Notes: generated by a model from the letters alone, not told the origin. A stretch of DNA of 48,648 nt from Chloroflexota bacterium (GCA_023475235.1 JAMCWG010000125.1:1-48648), one strand, 5' to 3'. Positions 17,000 through 26,326 are shown, numbered from the stretch's first letter. A program made the numbers and translations.

Positions 17000-17906
17000 G
17001 CAGGCAAGCGCTCCAACTGTGGATTTGACGGTATCCATCATCAGCTTCAACACGAAGGACCTCCTGGTCAATTGCCTGGAGTCGATCTACGCCAATACCG
17101 AAGGAATCTCTTTCGAGGTCATAGTGGTGGACAATGCTTCCACCGACGGCAGCGCGGAGGCGGTGCGGACCCGGTTCCCCCAGGTCAGGCTCATCGCCAA
17201 CGACCGCAACCTGTACTTCACCAAGGCCCACAATCAGGCTATCGGAGTGAGCGCCGGACGCTATGTGCTCATACTCAACTCGGATACTATTCTCCTTCCA
17301 GGCACCCTGGAGAAAATGGTCCAGTTTATGGACGCTCATCCCCAGGCCGGGGCGGCGAGTTGTGTTTTCCTCAATCCGGACGGCACTATCTGGCCCAGTT
17401 GCTGGAAGTTCAAGACCCTGTCGGCCGTCTTGTGGGGGCTGAACATCCCGCTGAATCTTTTCCCCAACGCCCGGGCGCGCACCGAGCCCCGCATGCTCGA
17501 TTGGGACCGCACCACTCTACGGGAAGTAGACGTGGTGGTAGATGCCTTCATGATGGTGAGGAGAGGGGCCATCGAGGAAGTCGGCACGTACGACGAAACC
17601 CTGCTACTTTACGCCACCGAAGACGATTTCTGCTTGCGTTTGAAGTCGGCCGGTTGGAAGATATATCATGTGCCTGAAGCCAAAATCATTCACATCAATA
17701 GGGGATCGGTGGATCAGGTACGACTGCTGACAATTCAGTCAATATATCGTCGCGACACAGTGCGTTTTCTCCGTAAACATCACGGCTTCGGGATTGCCCT
17801 CATTGGGAACGTGATCATCTCTTTGGATCTAGTCATTGCAGGGGCCTACCTTTTCATAAAGGAGATGTTCCAACGGGACCGTGGGAAGCGTCCGGAGCGC
17901 CGGTAG
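16992..17906 (+). CDS. GT2 glycosyltransferase (rhamnosyltransferase-like)
   Basis: A 304-residue GT-A enzyme with VSIISFNTKDLL at the nucleotide-binding end, VVDNASTDGS, LNSDTILLPG (DxD-type) and the acceptor-side motif TEDDFCLRLKSAGW. It resembles WbbL/rhamnosyltransferase-type enzymes that extend O-antigen units. A C-terminal hydrophobic helix (about 270-292) could anchor it to the membrane. GTG 16992 overlaps the preceding gene. The MITE begins 46 bp after its stop and separates it from the next gene. Confidence 0.9.
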   Translation: MAEQASAPTVDLTVSIISFNTKDLLVNCLESIYANTEGISFEVIVVDNASTDGSAEAVRTRFPQVRLIANDRNLYFTKAHNQAIGVSAGRYVLILNSDTILLPGTLEKMVQFMDAHPQAGAASCVFLNPDGTIWPSCWKFKTLSAVLWGLNIPLNLFPNARARTEPRMLDWDRTTLREVDVVVDAFMMVRRGAIEEVGTYDETLLLYATEDDFCLRLKSAGWKIYHVPEAKIIHINRGSVDQVRLLTIQSIYRRDTVRFLRKHHGFGIALIGNVIISLDLVIAGAYLFIKEMFQRDRGKRPERR

Positions 17907-17951
17907 CATTCGCATGCTGAACTATTTTGCCAAGAACGAGAAGCGGTGACC

Positions 17952-18125
17952 TAGGGCCTTTTCAAAGTCCACCGATCCGGCTGCTCCCGGGGTTTACCTC
18001 ACCCCCTGGCCCCCTCTCCGCGCGCGGAGAGGGGGTGGCCGAAGGCCGGAGGTGAGGTTAACTGCCGTTGGTAAGGCAACCGAAGTGCCGTCTGCTTCCT
18101 GGCTGACGACTTTGAAAAGGCCCTG
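17952..18125. mobile_element. MITE with 17-bp inverted repeats and 9-bp target duplication
   Basis: AGGGCCTTTTCAAAGTC (17953-17969) is the exact reverse complement of 18108-18124. The element is flanked by the direct repeat GCGGTGACC at 17943-17951 and 18126-18134, a 9-bp target-site duplication. At about 174 bp it has no gene. It carries a 61-bp palindrome (17997-18057) of the family seen at 48524-48583. Structure is that of a non-autonomous transposon mobilised in trans. The 9-bp duplication fits several IS families, and no parent transposase with these ends is in the window. Confidence 0.85.
17997..18057. repeat. 61-bp palindromic repeat inside the MITE
   Basis: Begins CCTCACCCCC, has CTCTCCGCGCGCGGAGAG at the centre, and ends CGGAGGTGAGG. 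It matches 48524-48583 closely in both arms and in the CCGAAGGNCGG side segment. Confidence 0.85.
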
Positions 18126-18176
18126 GCGGTGACCACAATTGTGTTGACAGGCGCGGCTGTTTAGAAAGAACTGTGC

Positions 18177-19004
18177 ATGAATCATAGAGCTCAAGTTCAG
18201 GAAGGTTCGTCGATCTACCGACTCTCACGTAACTGGCCTGTGTGGCTGAGAACCCTAAAAGGCTATTACGTGGCAGCAGAACGGTGGTACGGACGAAAAC
18301 TCCGGCGCACGATACTGCATCCTGAGTACATAGGGGCTCGCGAGCTTCACAGGGCTATGAAGATTGCCAGTCATTGGGTACACGGGGTACTCTTAGATGC
18401 GGGGTGCGGTGCCAAGCCTTATTATAGCTTACTAAGACCGAAACTGGAACGCTACATCGGTCTAGACTATCCACCATACCTGGAAAGCGGTGCCCAGCCA
18501 ACACAAACGGAGGTTTTTGGTGATGTATGTCGGTTGCCTTTTCCAGACAGCTACTTTGACTGCGCCTTGTGCACCCAGGTCTTAGAGCACGTGTCCGAAC
18601 CAGGTATGGCAATAGCAGAGTTGCATCGAGTGCTGGCACCAGGAGGTGTTCTGATCCTTACAGCCCCGCGATCGGAGGCCGTTCACGGAGCCCCATACGA
18701 CTTTTTCAGATATACGAAATATGGCCTTTGGAATCTGCTGCAGAAGGATGGCAAATTCGAGGTGGAGAGAACGGAGTACCTCGGTTTCTTCTGGGCAGAT
18801 GTGTCTCGCCAATGGGATGTATATGCATTCGAACACTTGGGAGGCCCAACGTTAGTCGGTTTCGTTCTGCGACGCATTCTGCTGTTTCCTGCTCTATGGA
18901 TTTCCATAGTCCTGGTTAACATCGTGGGCGGCATTATTCTAGACAGAATCGACAAGATTGAGGCAAGCTCGCCGAACTACCTGGTAGTTGCCAGGAAAAA
19001 ATGA
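18177..19004 (+). CDS. Class I SAM-dependent methyltransferase
   Basis: A 275-residue methyltransferase. Motif I is LLDAGCGAKPY (about 72-82), followed by an acidic loop after strand 2 (IGLDYPPYL), motif post-I GDVCRLPFPDSYFD and ELHRVLAPGGVLILTAPR, the Methyltransf_11 pattern. A C-terminal hydrophobic helix (about 235-258) suggests membrane association. Codon use is visibly less GC-rich than in its neighbours, as in the other methyltransferase at 22919, which suggests separate acquisition. It lies just after the MITE. The substrate may be a sugar or a lipid-linked glycan. Confidence 0.85.
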   Translation: MNHRAQVQEGSSIYRLSRNWPVWLRTLKGYYVAAERWYGRKLRRTILHPEYIGARELHRAMKIASHWVHGVLLDAGCGAKPYYSLLRPKLERYIGLDYPPYLESGAQPTQTEVFGDVCRLPFPDSYFDCALCTQVLEHVSEPGMAIAELHRVLAPGGVLILTAPRSEAVHGAPYDFFRYTKYGLWNLLQKDGKFEVERTEYLGFFWADVSRQWDVYAFEHLGGPTLVGFVLRRILLFPALWISIVLVNIVGGIILDRIDKIEASSPNYLVVARKK

Positions 19005-19087
19005 TGCATCGCTTTCGCGGATGGTTTCGACTTCAACGTCATGGGGAAACCATCGTCTGCTGAAGGCATAACAGGAGTGCCAAGCTG

Positions 19088-20614
19088 GTGGTTGTGCTGA
19101 GAAGGGAAAGGAATCTGGGCGCCGGGCCCATTGCCATTGTGATGGGCTTCGCCCTTCTGGTGATGGTGATGGCCGGCGTTCTGTCGCTGACCAACGCGCC
19201 GGAAAGGGAAATGGTGCTGGGCCTTCTGGCCATCCTCTGTCTGGTCGCCGTCTTGGTCAAGCCGATGCTCGGGTTCTATGTCCTCACCGCAGTCCTTATC
19301 GCCGTGTCGGAGCTGGACTTCGGATTGTTCATCCTCTTCGGCGTGCACGTCTATATCACCGACCTGCTCTTCGCGGCAATACTCCTGGCCTGGCTCGTCA
19401 GGTTGCTTGCCGGCAAGTCTCAGCTCCCCAGGGCCACGATGAACATGCCGATGGCAATCTTTCTCGGCTATTTGATGGTCGTGATGACTGTATCTATCAT
19501 CCGGTCCGCGGGGGCGCAAGGGGTATTCAACGACGCCAGGGCCACCATCTACTACGCGTTGTACTTCCCTACGCTGGCGCTGTTTCGAGATATGCGCCAG
19601 GTCAGCAGGTTGATGGTGTGGATGCTCCTCATCCTGGGTGCCACCGCCCTGTTCGGCATCTGGGCTACCTTCGCCGGAGTAGACATTGCCCACACTGCCG
19701 AGCTGAACACCGGCGAGATCCGCCGGGTGTACCAGAGCACAGGGGCAGGGATCTTTGTGTCGGCTATGCCGTTCCTTGCCGTGGGCTTGATGCATTTGTC
19801 CCCACCCTGGCAGCGTAGACTGATAATGGTGTCGGTGTTCGCTTCGGTGATACTGCTCACCATTCAAATGGCGCGAGGCGTATGGCTCGGGTTCCTCGGC
19901 GGGCTGCTGTTCCTCGTCGTGTCTCTGGCCAGAATCGACCGGAACCGTGTGCTGGTCAGCGTGGCCGCGGGGGTGCTCCTGCTGGCCTCTGCGGCGCTGG
20001 CCAGCCAGTTCTCCACCTTACCCGGCACGCGTATGCTCGATATGCTTTCGGAGGTGGCTGTGTCCATCGTCGACCCGGAGCGTTCGAGCGACGTCGTGGC
20101 TTTGTCCGCAGCCGGGCGCGTCTCTGAATGGGAGATGGCGTTCCAGCTCACCGAGGACCGACCATTCACGGGCTATGGCTTGGGGAGATGGATGCCAGCG
20201 TTTGGCCGCGGGCTTGAATGGCTGGGGGGCGAGGTATTCCAGCTCCACTCTGCATACGCCAACCAGTTGATGAAGACGGGATACCCCGGACTACTACTGT
20301 TCTTGGGCGTCGCATTCTACTTCTTGTCAAGAGTGATTAAGATCGCGCTGCGCGCTCCGGACCCGAAACTGAGCAGTCTGGCATTCGGCATCGCGGCAGC
20401 CTATCTCTCTATTATGATTTCCTCGATGACGGGGGGATTCATCCTGATTTCTAAGGTTGTCGTTCCGTGGATAGCTATAATGATGGGCATGACTATGGTC
20501 CTGGAACGGTCGATCAGCGGTCCGGACACGGTCGGCAGCGCACCCGAGGTCCCGAACGCGTCCATGCCTGTCACGCCCAACTCGGAAGAGGGAGGTAATG
20601 CCAAACATGGCTAG
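19088..20614 (+). CDS. O-antigen ligase/Wzy-type polymerase
   Basis: A 508-residue integral membrane protein with roughly 11-13 hydrophobic helices and a large periplasmic loop near residue 330-400, where GRVSEWEMAF and a GYGLGRWMP-like stretch match the Wzy_C pattern of O-antigen ligases and polymerases. It would join or attach polysaccharide repeat units on the outer face of the membrane. GTG 19088 lies 10 nt after GGAG (19074-19077); CTG 19085 at 7 nt is an alternative. It overlaps the next radical SAM gene by 17 bases. Confidence 0.85.
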   Translation: MVVLRRERNLGAGPIAIVMGFALLVMVMAGVLSLTNAPEREMVLGLLAILCLVAVLVKPMLGFYVLTAVLIAVSELDFGLFILFGVHVYITDLLFAAILLAWLVRLLAGKSQLPRATMNMPMAIFLGYLMVVMTVSIIRSAGAQGVFNDARATIYYALYFPTLALFRDMRQVSRLMVWMLLILGATALFGIWATFAGVDIAHTAELNTGEIRRVYQSTGAGIFVSAMPFLAVGLMHLSPPWQRRLIMVSVFASVILLTIQMARGVWLGFLGGLLFLVVSLARIDRNRVLVSVAAGVLLLASAALASQFSTLPGTRMLDMLSEVAVSIVDPERSSDVVALSAAGRVSEWEMAFQLTEDRPFTGYGLGRWMPAFGRGLEWLGGEVFQLHSAYANQLMKTGYPGLLLFLGVAFYFLSRVIKIALRAPDPKLSSLAFGIAAAYLSIMISSMTGGFILISKVVVPWIAIMMGMTMVLERSISGPDTVGSAPEVPNASMPVTPNSEEGGNAKHG

Positions 20615-21719
20615 CGCACTGCCGGTGGCCCTCGGCCACGCAAAGGAGAGCCTGCTGCAGAATGTCGCCCTGCGCAGTGGATGGGAGATTGCGAAGCCGA
20701 CCACCGTCGGGCTGCTGATCACATATCGCTGCCAGATGCGCTGCAAACAGTGCGACATCTGGACGTGGTCCGACCGAAGAGACGAGCTGTCCACGGAGCA
20801 GTGGAAGGCCATCCTGCGCGACCTTCGCCGGTGGCTGGGGCCCTGCCATGTTCAGTTCGGCGGCGGCGAGCCCTTCCTGCGTCAGGACCTGGTGGAGCTG
20901 TTCTCGTATGCCAGCAGCCTGGGCATCGTGCCCGGCACGACCACCAACGCCATAGCCATCAGCAGCGCTAAAACCAGGGAGCTGATGGACTGCGGTCTCT
21001 TCAACATGAATGTCTCTATGGATGCCATTCAGCCGGACAAGTATGAGTATCTCAGGGGCGTGCCGGGCGCCTTCGGCAAGCTGATGAGCACGATTGAGGA
21101 GCTGAAGGCCCGCCAGCGAGAGTCCAATTCGAGGCTGCGCATCATCGTCAAGACAACCATAATGGGCTATAACCTGGACCAGATAGTGCCATTACTCGAC
21201 TGGGTGGAGCAGCAGGGGCTGCTGGGGATACGCCTTCAGTTGCTGGACCAGAACTTGGGTGAGGAGCGAGACCCGCACTGGTACCAGAAAAGCGATCTGT
21301 GGGTGAAGGAGCCGGCGGCCCTTGACGCAGTGATCGATGCGATCCTGGAACGCAAGGGTCGCGGCGCGCCGGTGCTGAACACCGAAGCCTATCTCCATCT
21401 GGCCAGGCAGTATTACCGGGACCCCAGCTCCATCGGCATCGTGGGGGGCAGATGTGCCGTCGGATGGTCCGCCTTCAACGTCAACGCCAACGGCGATGTC
21501 CAGCTCTGCTACGATATGCCGTCCATCGGCAACCTGACCCGGTCCACGGCGGCCGAGATCTGGCACTCCCCGCAGGCCAGAGAGCGGCGGGCGCAGATCG
21601 CCCGCTGCCGGCAAAGCTGCATCCAGCTCTGCCGCGTCCAGCGAAGCCTGGCGGAGAATGTCGAGCTGTTCTGCAGGCTGGTGGGCATCAAGGGCAAGGG
21701 CGGCAAGGGGGCAGCTTGA
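20598..21719 (+). CDS. Radical SAM protein with SPASM-like C-terminus (1)
   Basis: A 373-residue radical SAM enzyme. The cluster cysteines are C45, C49 and C52 in RCQMRCKQCDIW, followed by the SAM-binding GGGEPFLR. The C-terminal region has RCAVGWSAFNVNANGDVQLC, then IARCRQSCIQLC, a SPASM/twitch-like set that would hold extra Fe-S clusters. Auxiliary-cluster radical SAM proteins often modify peptides or sugars (dehydrogenation, epimerisation or cross-links). No precursor peptide gene is visible. ATG 20598 follows GGGAGG, and the stop overlaps the next gene by one base. Confidence 0.85.
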   Translation: MPNMASALPVALGHAKESLLQNVALRSGWEIAKPTTVGLLITYRCQMRCKQCDIWTWSDRRDELSTEQWKAILRDLRRWLGPCHVQFGGGEPFLRQDLVELFSYASSLGIVPGTTTNAIAISSAKTRELMDCGLFNMNVSMDAIQPDKYEYLRGVPGAFGKLMSTIEELKARQRESNSRLRIIVKTTIMGYNLDQIVPLLDWVEQQGLLGIRLQLLDQNLGEERDPHWYQKSDLWVKEPAALDAVIDAILERKGRGAPVLNTEAYLHLARQYYRDPSSIGIVGGRCAVGWSAFNVNANGDVQLCYDMPSIGNLTRSTAAEIWHSPQARERRAQIARCRQSCIQLCRVQRSLAENVELFCRLVGIKGKGGKGAA

Positions 21720-22798
21720 TGTCAGATAGGCAGGTAAGCGGCGATCAAGAACGTGTCGTGGCAGGCGCGAGCCGGGAAGCTGAGCGGCGTGGCAGGCGGC
21801 CGGTGCTGCAGCCCACGGACTGTGGGCTGGCCGTTACGTACCGCTGCAATTCGAGGTGCCAGATGTGCAACATCTGGCGGAAGCCTCCCACCCGCGAGCA
21901 CCCGCCTGAGGCATACTACCGGTTGCCGGAGAGCCTCCGGTATGTGAATCTGAGCGGCGGCGAGCCCTTCTTGCGGGATGACCTGGTGGAGATCGTGCGG
22001 GTGGTGACCGAGCGCTGCCATCGCCCTCGCATCCAGATCTCCAGCAATGGCCTGTTGCCCGAGCGGATAGAGCGGCAAGTGCGGGCTATTCTAACCGAGA
22101 CGCGAGCCGACCTGAATGTAGGCGTCTCCATCGACGGCATCGGCGATACCCACGACCAGATCCGCGGCGTGCCCGGCGGCTTCGAGCGGGCCGTGGAGAC
22201 CTTGCGCCGGGTCTGGGCGGCCGGGCTTCGAGATGGCGGCATCAACTTCACCATATCGGACAGAAATGCTCACGAGCTGCAGGCCGTGTACTCGCTGGCT
22301 AAAGAGATGGGCGTCGAGTTCTCGATGACGATCGTCCACAACTCGGAACACTACTTCGATACGCAGGACAACCACTTCACTGCCAGGGACATGCTGCGAC
22401 GCCAGATGGACTGCGTGTTGAGCAGCGAGCTTCGATCTGCCAACCCCAAGCGCTGGTACCGCGCCTACTATGCCTCCGGCCTGCTGAACTACGCTTGTGG
22501 CCGCAGCGCCCGGTACCCGTGTGATGCGGCCAACGGCTTCTTCTTCCTCAGCCCCAGCCTGGATGTGTATCCCTGCGTGGTGCTCGACGGCCCGATGGGG
22601 AACCTGGGCGAGAGCACTTTCGACCATATCTGGTCGTCGAAGCAGGCCGAGGCAGCACGGCGGAAAGTGGCAAGCTGCGACGAGCGCTGCTGGATGGGCT
22701 GCACGGCGTTCTCGGTGATGCGCCGGAATCTGCCGAAGGTAGGGGCGTGGGCAATCAGCCGCAAGCTACTGGCGCACCTGGGCCACCGCGTGGTGTAA
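21719..22798 (+). CDS. Radical SAM protein with SPASM-like C-terminus (2)
   Basis: A 359-residue paralogue of the preceding protein. Cluster cysteines are C43, C47 and C50 (RCNSRCQMCNIW), then SGGEPFLRDDLVE. The C-terminal half has a C...C-rich region (ACGRSARYPC, DVYPCVVLDGPMGNLGE, SCDERCWMGC) of SPASM type. It starts at ATG 21719, which overlaps the preceding stop (TGATG), so the pair is translationally coupled and probably acts on one pathway. The function is unknown. Confidence 0.85.
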   Translation: MSDRQVSGDQERVVAGASREAERRGRRPVLQPTDCGLAVTYRCNSRCQMCNIWRKPPTREHPPEAYYRLPESLRYVNLSGGEPFLRDDLVEIVRVVTERCHRPRIQISSNGLLPERIERQVRAILTETRADLNVGVSIDGIGDTHDQIRGVPGGFERAVETLRRVWAAGLRDGGINFTISDRNAHELQAVYSLAKEMGVEFSMTIVHNSEHYFDTQDNHFTARDMLRRQMDCVLSSELRSANPKRWYRAYYASGLLNYACGRSARYPCDAANGFFFLSPSLDVYPCVVLDGPMGNLGESTFDHIWSSKQAEAARRKVASCDERCWMGCTAFSVMRRNLPKVGAWAISRKLLAHLGHRVV

Positions 22799-22918
22799 TG
22801 CACAGCGGAGTGCCAACTCTCAGATCGTTCCGCGTGGCGCAAGCAGACCTCTTCGCTGTTTGAGCTCGAAAGAAAAGGGTATGGATGGAAGGAAGCGAGG
22901 AACCGGCGTTGAAAACGC

Positions 22919-23578
22919 GTGGATAGGGAAACGGGGATGATCAGCCGCCTATCGAAATCGTCCAGAATCCGTCGTTACGAAATGTTCATAGATGTAATGC
23001 GCCCAACTCCTGTGGACAAAGTGCTGGATGTCGGCGGAGAAGACGGCCGATACCTGGAGGGTTTGTACCCGTACCGGGCCAACATAACTGTCGTGGACCT
23101 CCGTCTTGAGCCACTGGTCGCGCTCCGACAGCAGTTTCCAGAGATAGCCACAGTACAGTCCAACGGTTGTCATTTGCCGTTCGCCGATGATTCGTTCGAC
23201 ATCGTGTTTGCGAACTCTCTGCTGGAGCATGTAGTTGGAATCGTAGACCGAAGGCAATTGGCGAACGAGATCATGCGTGTGGGCCGCCGCTTCTTTGTGG
23301 CCACCCCGAATTACTATTTCCCGTTCGAGCCGCACTACCACGTGCCGCTCTTCCAATTCTTACCACGACGCTTGCAGCAAGCAATAAAACACCGAATCGG
23401 CCTGGGGTGGTACCCCAAAGGGGTCTGGGAGGAGATAGCTCTGCTGACGCCTGGGAAGATGCGACGCCTTTTCCCAGGAGCCAGGCTCTTTGTCCATGGG
23501 GTATTGGGGCTGCCGCAAACGCTAATAGCCTGCACTCTACCACCTTCCGCAGGCATCATGTCTAACGAGCAGGAGTAA
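22919..23578 (+). CDS. Class I SAM-dependent methyltransferase
   Basis: A 219-residue protein with motif I VLDVGGEDGRYL (about 35-46), LPFADDSFDIVFANSLLEHV (motif post-I/II), and then RVGRRFFVATPN. This is the Methyltransf_11 pattern, with GG replacing the usual GxG end. It is the second methyltransferase in the locus and shares the lower-GC codon use of 18177-19004. Start is GTG 22919 or ATG 22937. It lies 18 bp upstream of the GT4 gene. Confidence 0.82.
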   Translation: MDRETGMISRLSKSSRIRRYEMFIDVMRPTPVDKVLDVGGEDGRYLEGLYPYRANITVVDLRLEPLVALRQQFPEIATVQSNGCHLPFADDSFDIVFANSLLEHVVGIVDRRQLANEIMRVGRRFFVATPNYYFPFEPHYHVPLFQFLPRRLQQAIKHRIGLGWYPKGVWEEIALLTPGKMRRLFPGARLFVHGVLGLPQTLIACTLPPSAGIMSNEQE

Positions 23579-23596
23579 AGGATCACGACTGCTGCA

Positions 23597-26242
23597 ATGC
23601 GCATTGCGCTCATCAATTCGCATCTGAATCCCGGGGGGGCCGATGGCGGTGCCCTCGCTCTGGCCGGCGGGCTTACCCGGCGGGGGCACGACGTGACCCT
23701 GTACGTGCCCGGCTACGACCGGGCCGCATGGGACGAGTTCCCGGCCGGCCGGGCTCGCATCGGCGAAATCCCGGTCCTGCGACGCAGCTCGCTGCGCAAC
23801 TGGCTGGCGGGAGCCAGGCTGCTGGCCGGCGAGCTGTCGCGATACGATCTGATTAACGTCCACCTGGAGCCGTCGCCTATCTGGGCGATGCTGGCTCGCT
23901 GGTGGTCTCGCAAACCCCTGCCCCCGGTGGTGTGGTATGTGCACAGCCTGCCGCACTTCAACTGCGACTACTATCACTACTACCAGCACGTCTCCAGCCC
24001 TCATTATCTGCGGGCAGAGCACGGCAACCCCCATCCGATCAACCTGCTCGGCCAGATGGCCGTCAGCTCTTTCCGCAGACAATCCACCGAGTTTCCCGGG
24101 CGCATCAATCTCGTTTCCACCAGGCAGTGGCTGATCACGCCCTTCGATTGGCTGGCCGCCCGGTCGGTGGACGGCATACTGGCCAACAGCGATTTTACGG
24201 CGCGCCAGGTCGCTGCGGTATACGGTCGCCCAGCGACCGGCTGCCTGCTGGGCAACTTCAATGTTCCGCCGGCCGGTGAGGAGGAGTGCCAGTGGGAGGA
24301 CAACTACGCGCTGGTGGTGACCAGGCTGATCCGGCGCAAGAACGTAGCGGCCATTCTGCGTGCGCTGGCGCTGGCAGCGGGGGAGACCGATCTGCGACTG
24401 AAGATCGCCGGCGAGGGCCCGGAAGGACCCGCATTACAGCGGCTTGCAGACAGCCTGGGCATCGGCGACAGGGTTGACTTCGTCGGCTTCGTCTCCGGCC
24501 GGAAGCTGGCCGACTGCTACCGGCGATGCCGGCTGGTAGTGCACGTGCCGTTCGACGAGCCTTTCGGCCTCATATTCGTGGAGGCGGGCGCCAGCCGCAA
24601 GCCGATCATCGGGCCCAATCAAGGCGGCCCCGCCGAGGTGGTGGTGGACGGGGAGACGGGCTATCTGGTGGACCCGTGCGATGTCGAAGCGATTGCGCGG
24701 CGAATGGTCGAGCTGGCCGGCGATGTAGAGCGTTGCCGGGAGATGGGCGAGGCCGCCTACCGGCGGATGGAAGAACACTTTACGCTTGAGCACTGGCTGG
24801 ACCGGTTAGAGGCCGGCTTCGGGACGGTGTTGGGGGCAACGACGGGTGAAGCCTGGGCGCCCGTTGCGCAGTCGAGCACGGCTGCGCCTGTCACCGCGCC
24901 GCCAGCCATCCGGGCGACGACTAGGTTGAGCAAGCTACGAATGGCCGTGCTGAACCCGCATATGAAGCTTGGAGGGGCTGACAGCTCGGTGATGGCGCTG
25001 GTACGAGGACTGGCTGAGCGAGGGCACCGAGTTACTCTCTACACGGCGGCCTACGACAACGCCGTTTGGGGAGACCCACGCGATCATGGATTGACAGTGC
25101 GAGAGATGCCTCAAATGGCTGCCAACACTGTCCAGAACTGGATCAGCGTGGTACGGCAGCTTGCTCGGGAGTTGCCTGAATTTGACCTCGTGGACGCCCA
25201 TCTAGAGCCAGCTTACATCTGGGTCTACCTGGCGAGGTGCCTGGCCCGACACTTTCCGGCCACCACGTGGTACGTCCACAGCTTGCCCTACTTCGACTGC
25301 GAGTATTACCATCCATATCAGCACACCTCTAGCCCCAACTATTTGAAGAGCAAGGTAGGTCGGACGAACCCGGCATTGCTCTTTGGCTGGATGATCACCA
25401 ACACATTTCGAGGCCAGGACGAGAGATACCCCGGCAGGCTGGACAGGCGTTGTTTTCGGCAATGGGCTATCACGCCGCTGGACTGGATGGCCGCTCGCGG
25501 CGTAGACCAGATATTCGCCAACAGCCAGTTTGTGGCGGATCAAATCAAGCGCGTGTACGGACGGGAAGCGGTGGCCTGTCACCCTGGCCGCACCGAGCCG
25601 ATCTTCCAGAGGGCCGCGCCGACTCCTCTGGCCGACCCTGGCTATCTCCTGGCGGTGACCCGATTACTGCACCGCAAGAATGTCGGAAACATCATCCGCG
25701 CTTTTGCGCTGCTGGAACGGCAGGATGGCTTGCGCTTGAAGGTGGCTGGCGATGGACCTGAGGACGAAGTGCTACGGGAGTTGGCGGAAGAGCTGGGAGT
25801 GGCGGGCTCGGTCGACTTCCTGGGGTTCGTTTCCGGCGAAGCGCTGGTGAGCTTATATACCGCGTGCAAGATAGTTGTACATATGCCTTACGATGAGCCG
25901 TTTGGCCTCACTTTCGTGGAGGCGGGTGCCGCCCATAAGCCGGTAATTGCCTCCAACCACGGCGGCCCGGCCGAAAGCGTGTTGGATGGCGTCACCGGCT
26001 TGCTGGTAGACCCGGCCCAGCCGGCAGCCATTGCCGATGCTATGCGAGCATTGCTGGAGGACGAAGGGCGCTGCGTGCAGATGGGAGAGGCGGCGTATAC
26101 CCACATTTTGCAGGAATACGGCGCCGATCGGTGGGTAGAACGCATGGAAGCCCATTTGCTGGAACTGGTAAGCTCGGCTGGCAAAACCCCTTCACTCGCG
26201 TCCGTTGCGAAGGATGCTCATTCGAAGCACAGGATTGGCTAA
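23597..26242 (+). CDS. Tandem-fused double GT4 glycosyltransferase
   Basis: An 881-residue protein made of two complete GT-B/GT4 units (about 1-420 and 452-870) joined by an Ala/Thr/Pro-rich linker (about 420-450). Each has an N-terminal half (INSHLNPGGADGG and LNPHMKLGGADSS), an acceptor-side YVHSLP...YYH segment and the C-terminal nucleotide-sugar domain with RRKN/HRKN and the E-x7-E motif (DEPFGLIFVEAG and DEPFGLTFVEAG). The halves are homologous to each other throughout, so they arose by duplication and fusion. No catalytic residue looks lost in either half. Probable role: two sequential sugar additions. Confidence 0.92.
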   Translation: MRIALINSHLNPGGADGGALALAGGLTRRGHDVTLYVPGYDRAAWDEFPAGRARIGEIPVLRRSSLRNWLAGARLLAGELSRYDLINVHLEPSPIWAMLARWWSRKPLPPVVWYVHSLPHFNCDYYHYYQHVSSPHYLRAEHGNPHPINLLGQMAVSSFRRQSTEFPGRINLVSTRQWLITPFDWLAARSVDGILANSDFTARQVAAVYGRPATGCLLGNFNVPPAGEEECQWEDNYALVVTRLIRRKNVAAILRALALAAGETDLRLKIAGEGPEGPALQRLADSLGIGDRVDFVGFVSGRKLADCYRRCRLVVHVPFDEPFGLIFVEAGASRKPIIGPNQGGPAEVVVDGETGYLVDPCDVEAIARRMVELAGDVERCREMGEAAYRRMEEHFTLEHWLDRLEAGFGTVLGATTGEAWAPVAQSSTAAPVTAPPAIRATTRLSKLRMAVLNPHMKLGGADSSVMALVRGLAERGHRVTLYTAAYDNAVWGDPRDHGLTVREMPQMAANTVQNWISVVRQLARELPEFDLVDAHLEPAYIWVYLARCLARHFPATTWYVHSLPYFDCEYYHPYQHTSSPNYLKSKVGRTNPALLFGWMITNTFRGQDERYPGRLDRRCFRQWAITPLDWMAARGVDQIFANSQFVADQIKRVYGREAVACHPGRTEPIFQRAAPTPLADPGYLLAVTRLLHRKNVGNIIRAFALLERQDGLRLKVAGDGPEDEVLRELAEELGVAGSVDFLGFVSGEALVSLYTACKIVVHMPYDEPFGLTFVEAGAAHKPVIASNHGGPAESVLDGVTGLLVDPAQPAAIADAMRALLEDEGRCVQMGEAAYTHILQEYGADRWVERMEAHLLELVSSAGKTPSLASVAKDAHSKHRIG

Positions 26243-26300
26243 GTGAAGTGAGCCTGCGATACCCGGCTCCGCTGGCCTATTTCAACTGGACCAGACCGAG

Positions 26301-26326
26301 CGTGCGGTGAGAAAAGCCACCGCACG
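26301..26326 (+). terminator. Hairpin after the polysaccharide locus
   Basis: CGTGCGGTG (26301-26309) pairs with CACCGCACG (26318-26326), an 8-nt loop between. It lies about 60 bp after the GT4 stop. No T-tract follows. Confidence 0.35.

Noticed and set aside
20598-22798. RiPP biosynthesis by the SPASM-like pair
   Set aside because: No precursor peptide gene, transporter or protease is adjacent, and the genes are coupled to polysaccharide genes.
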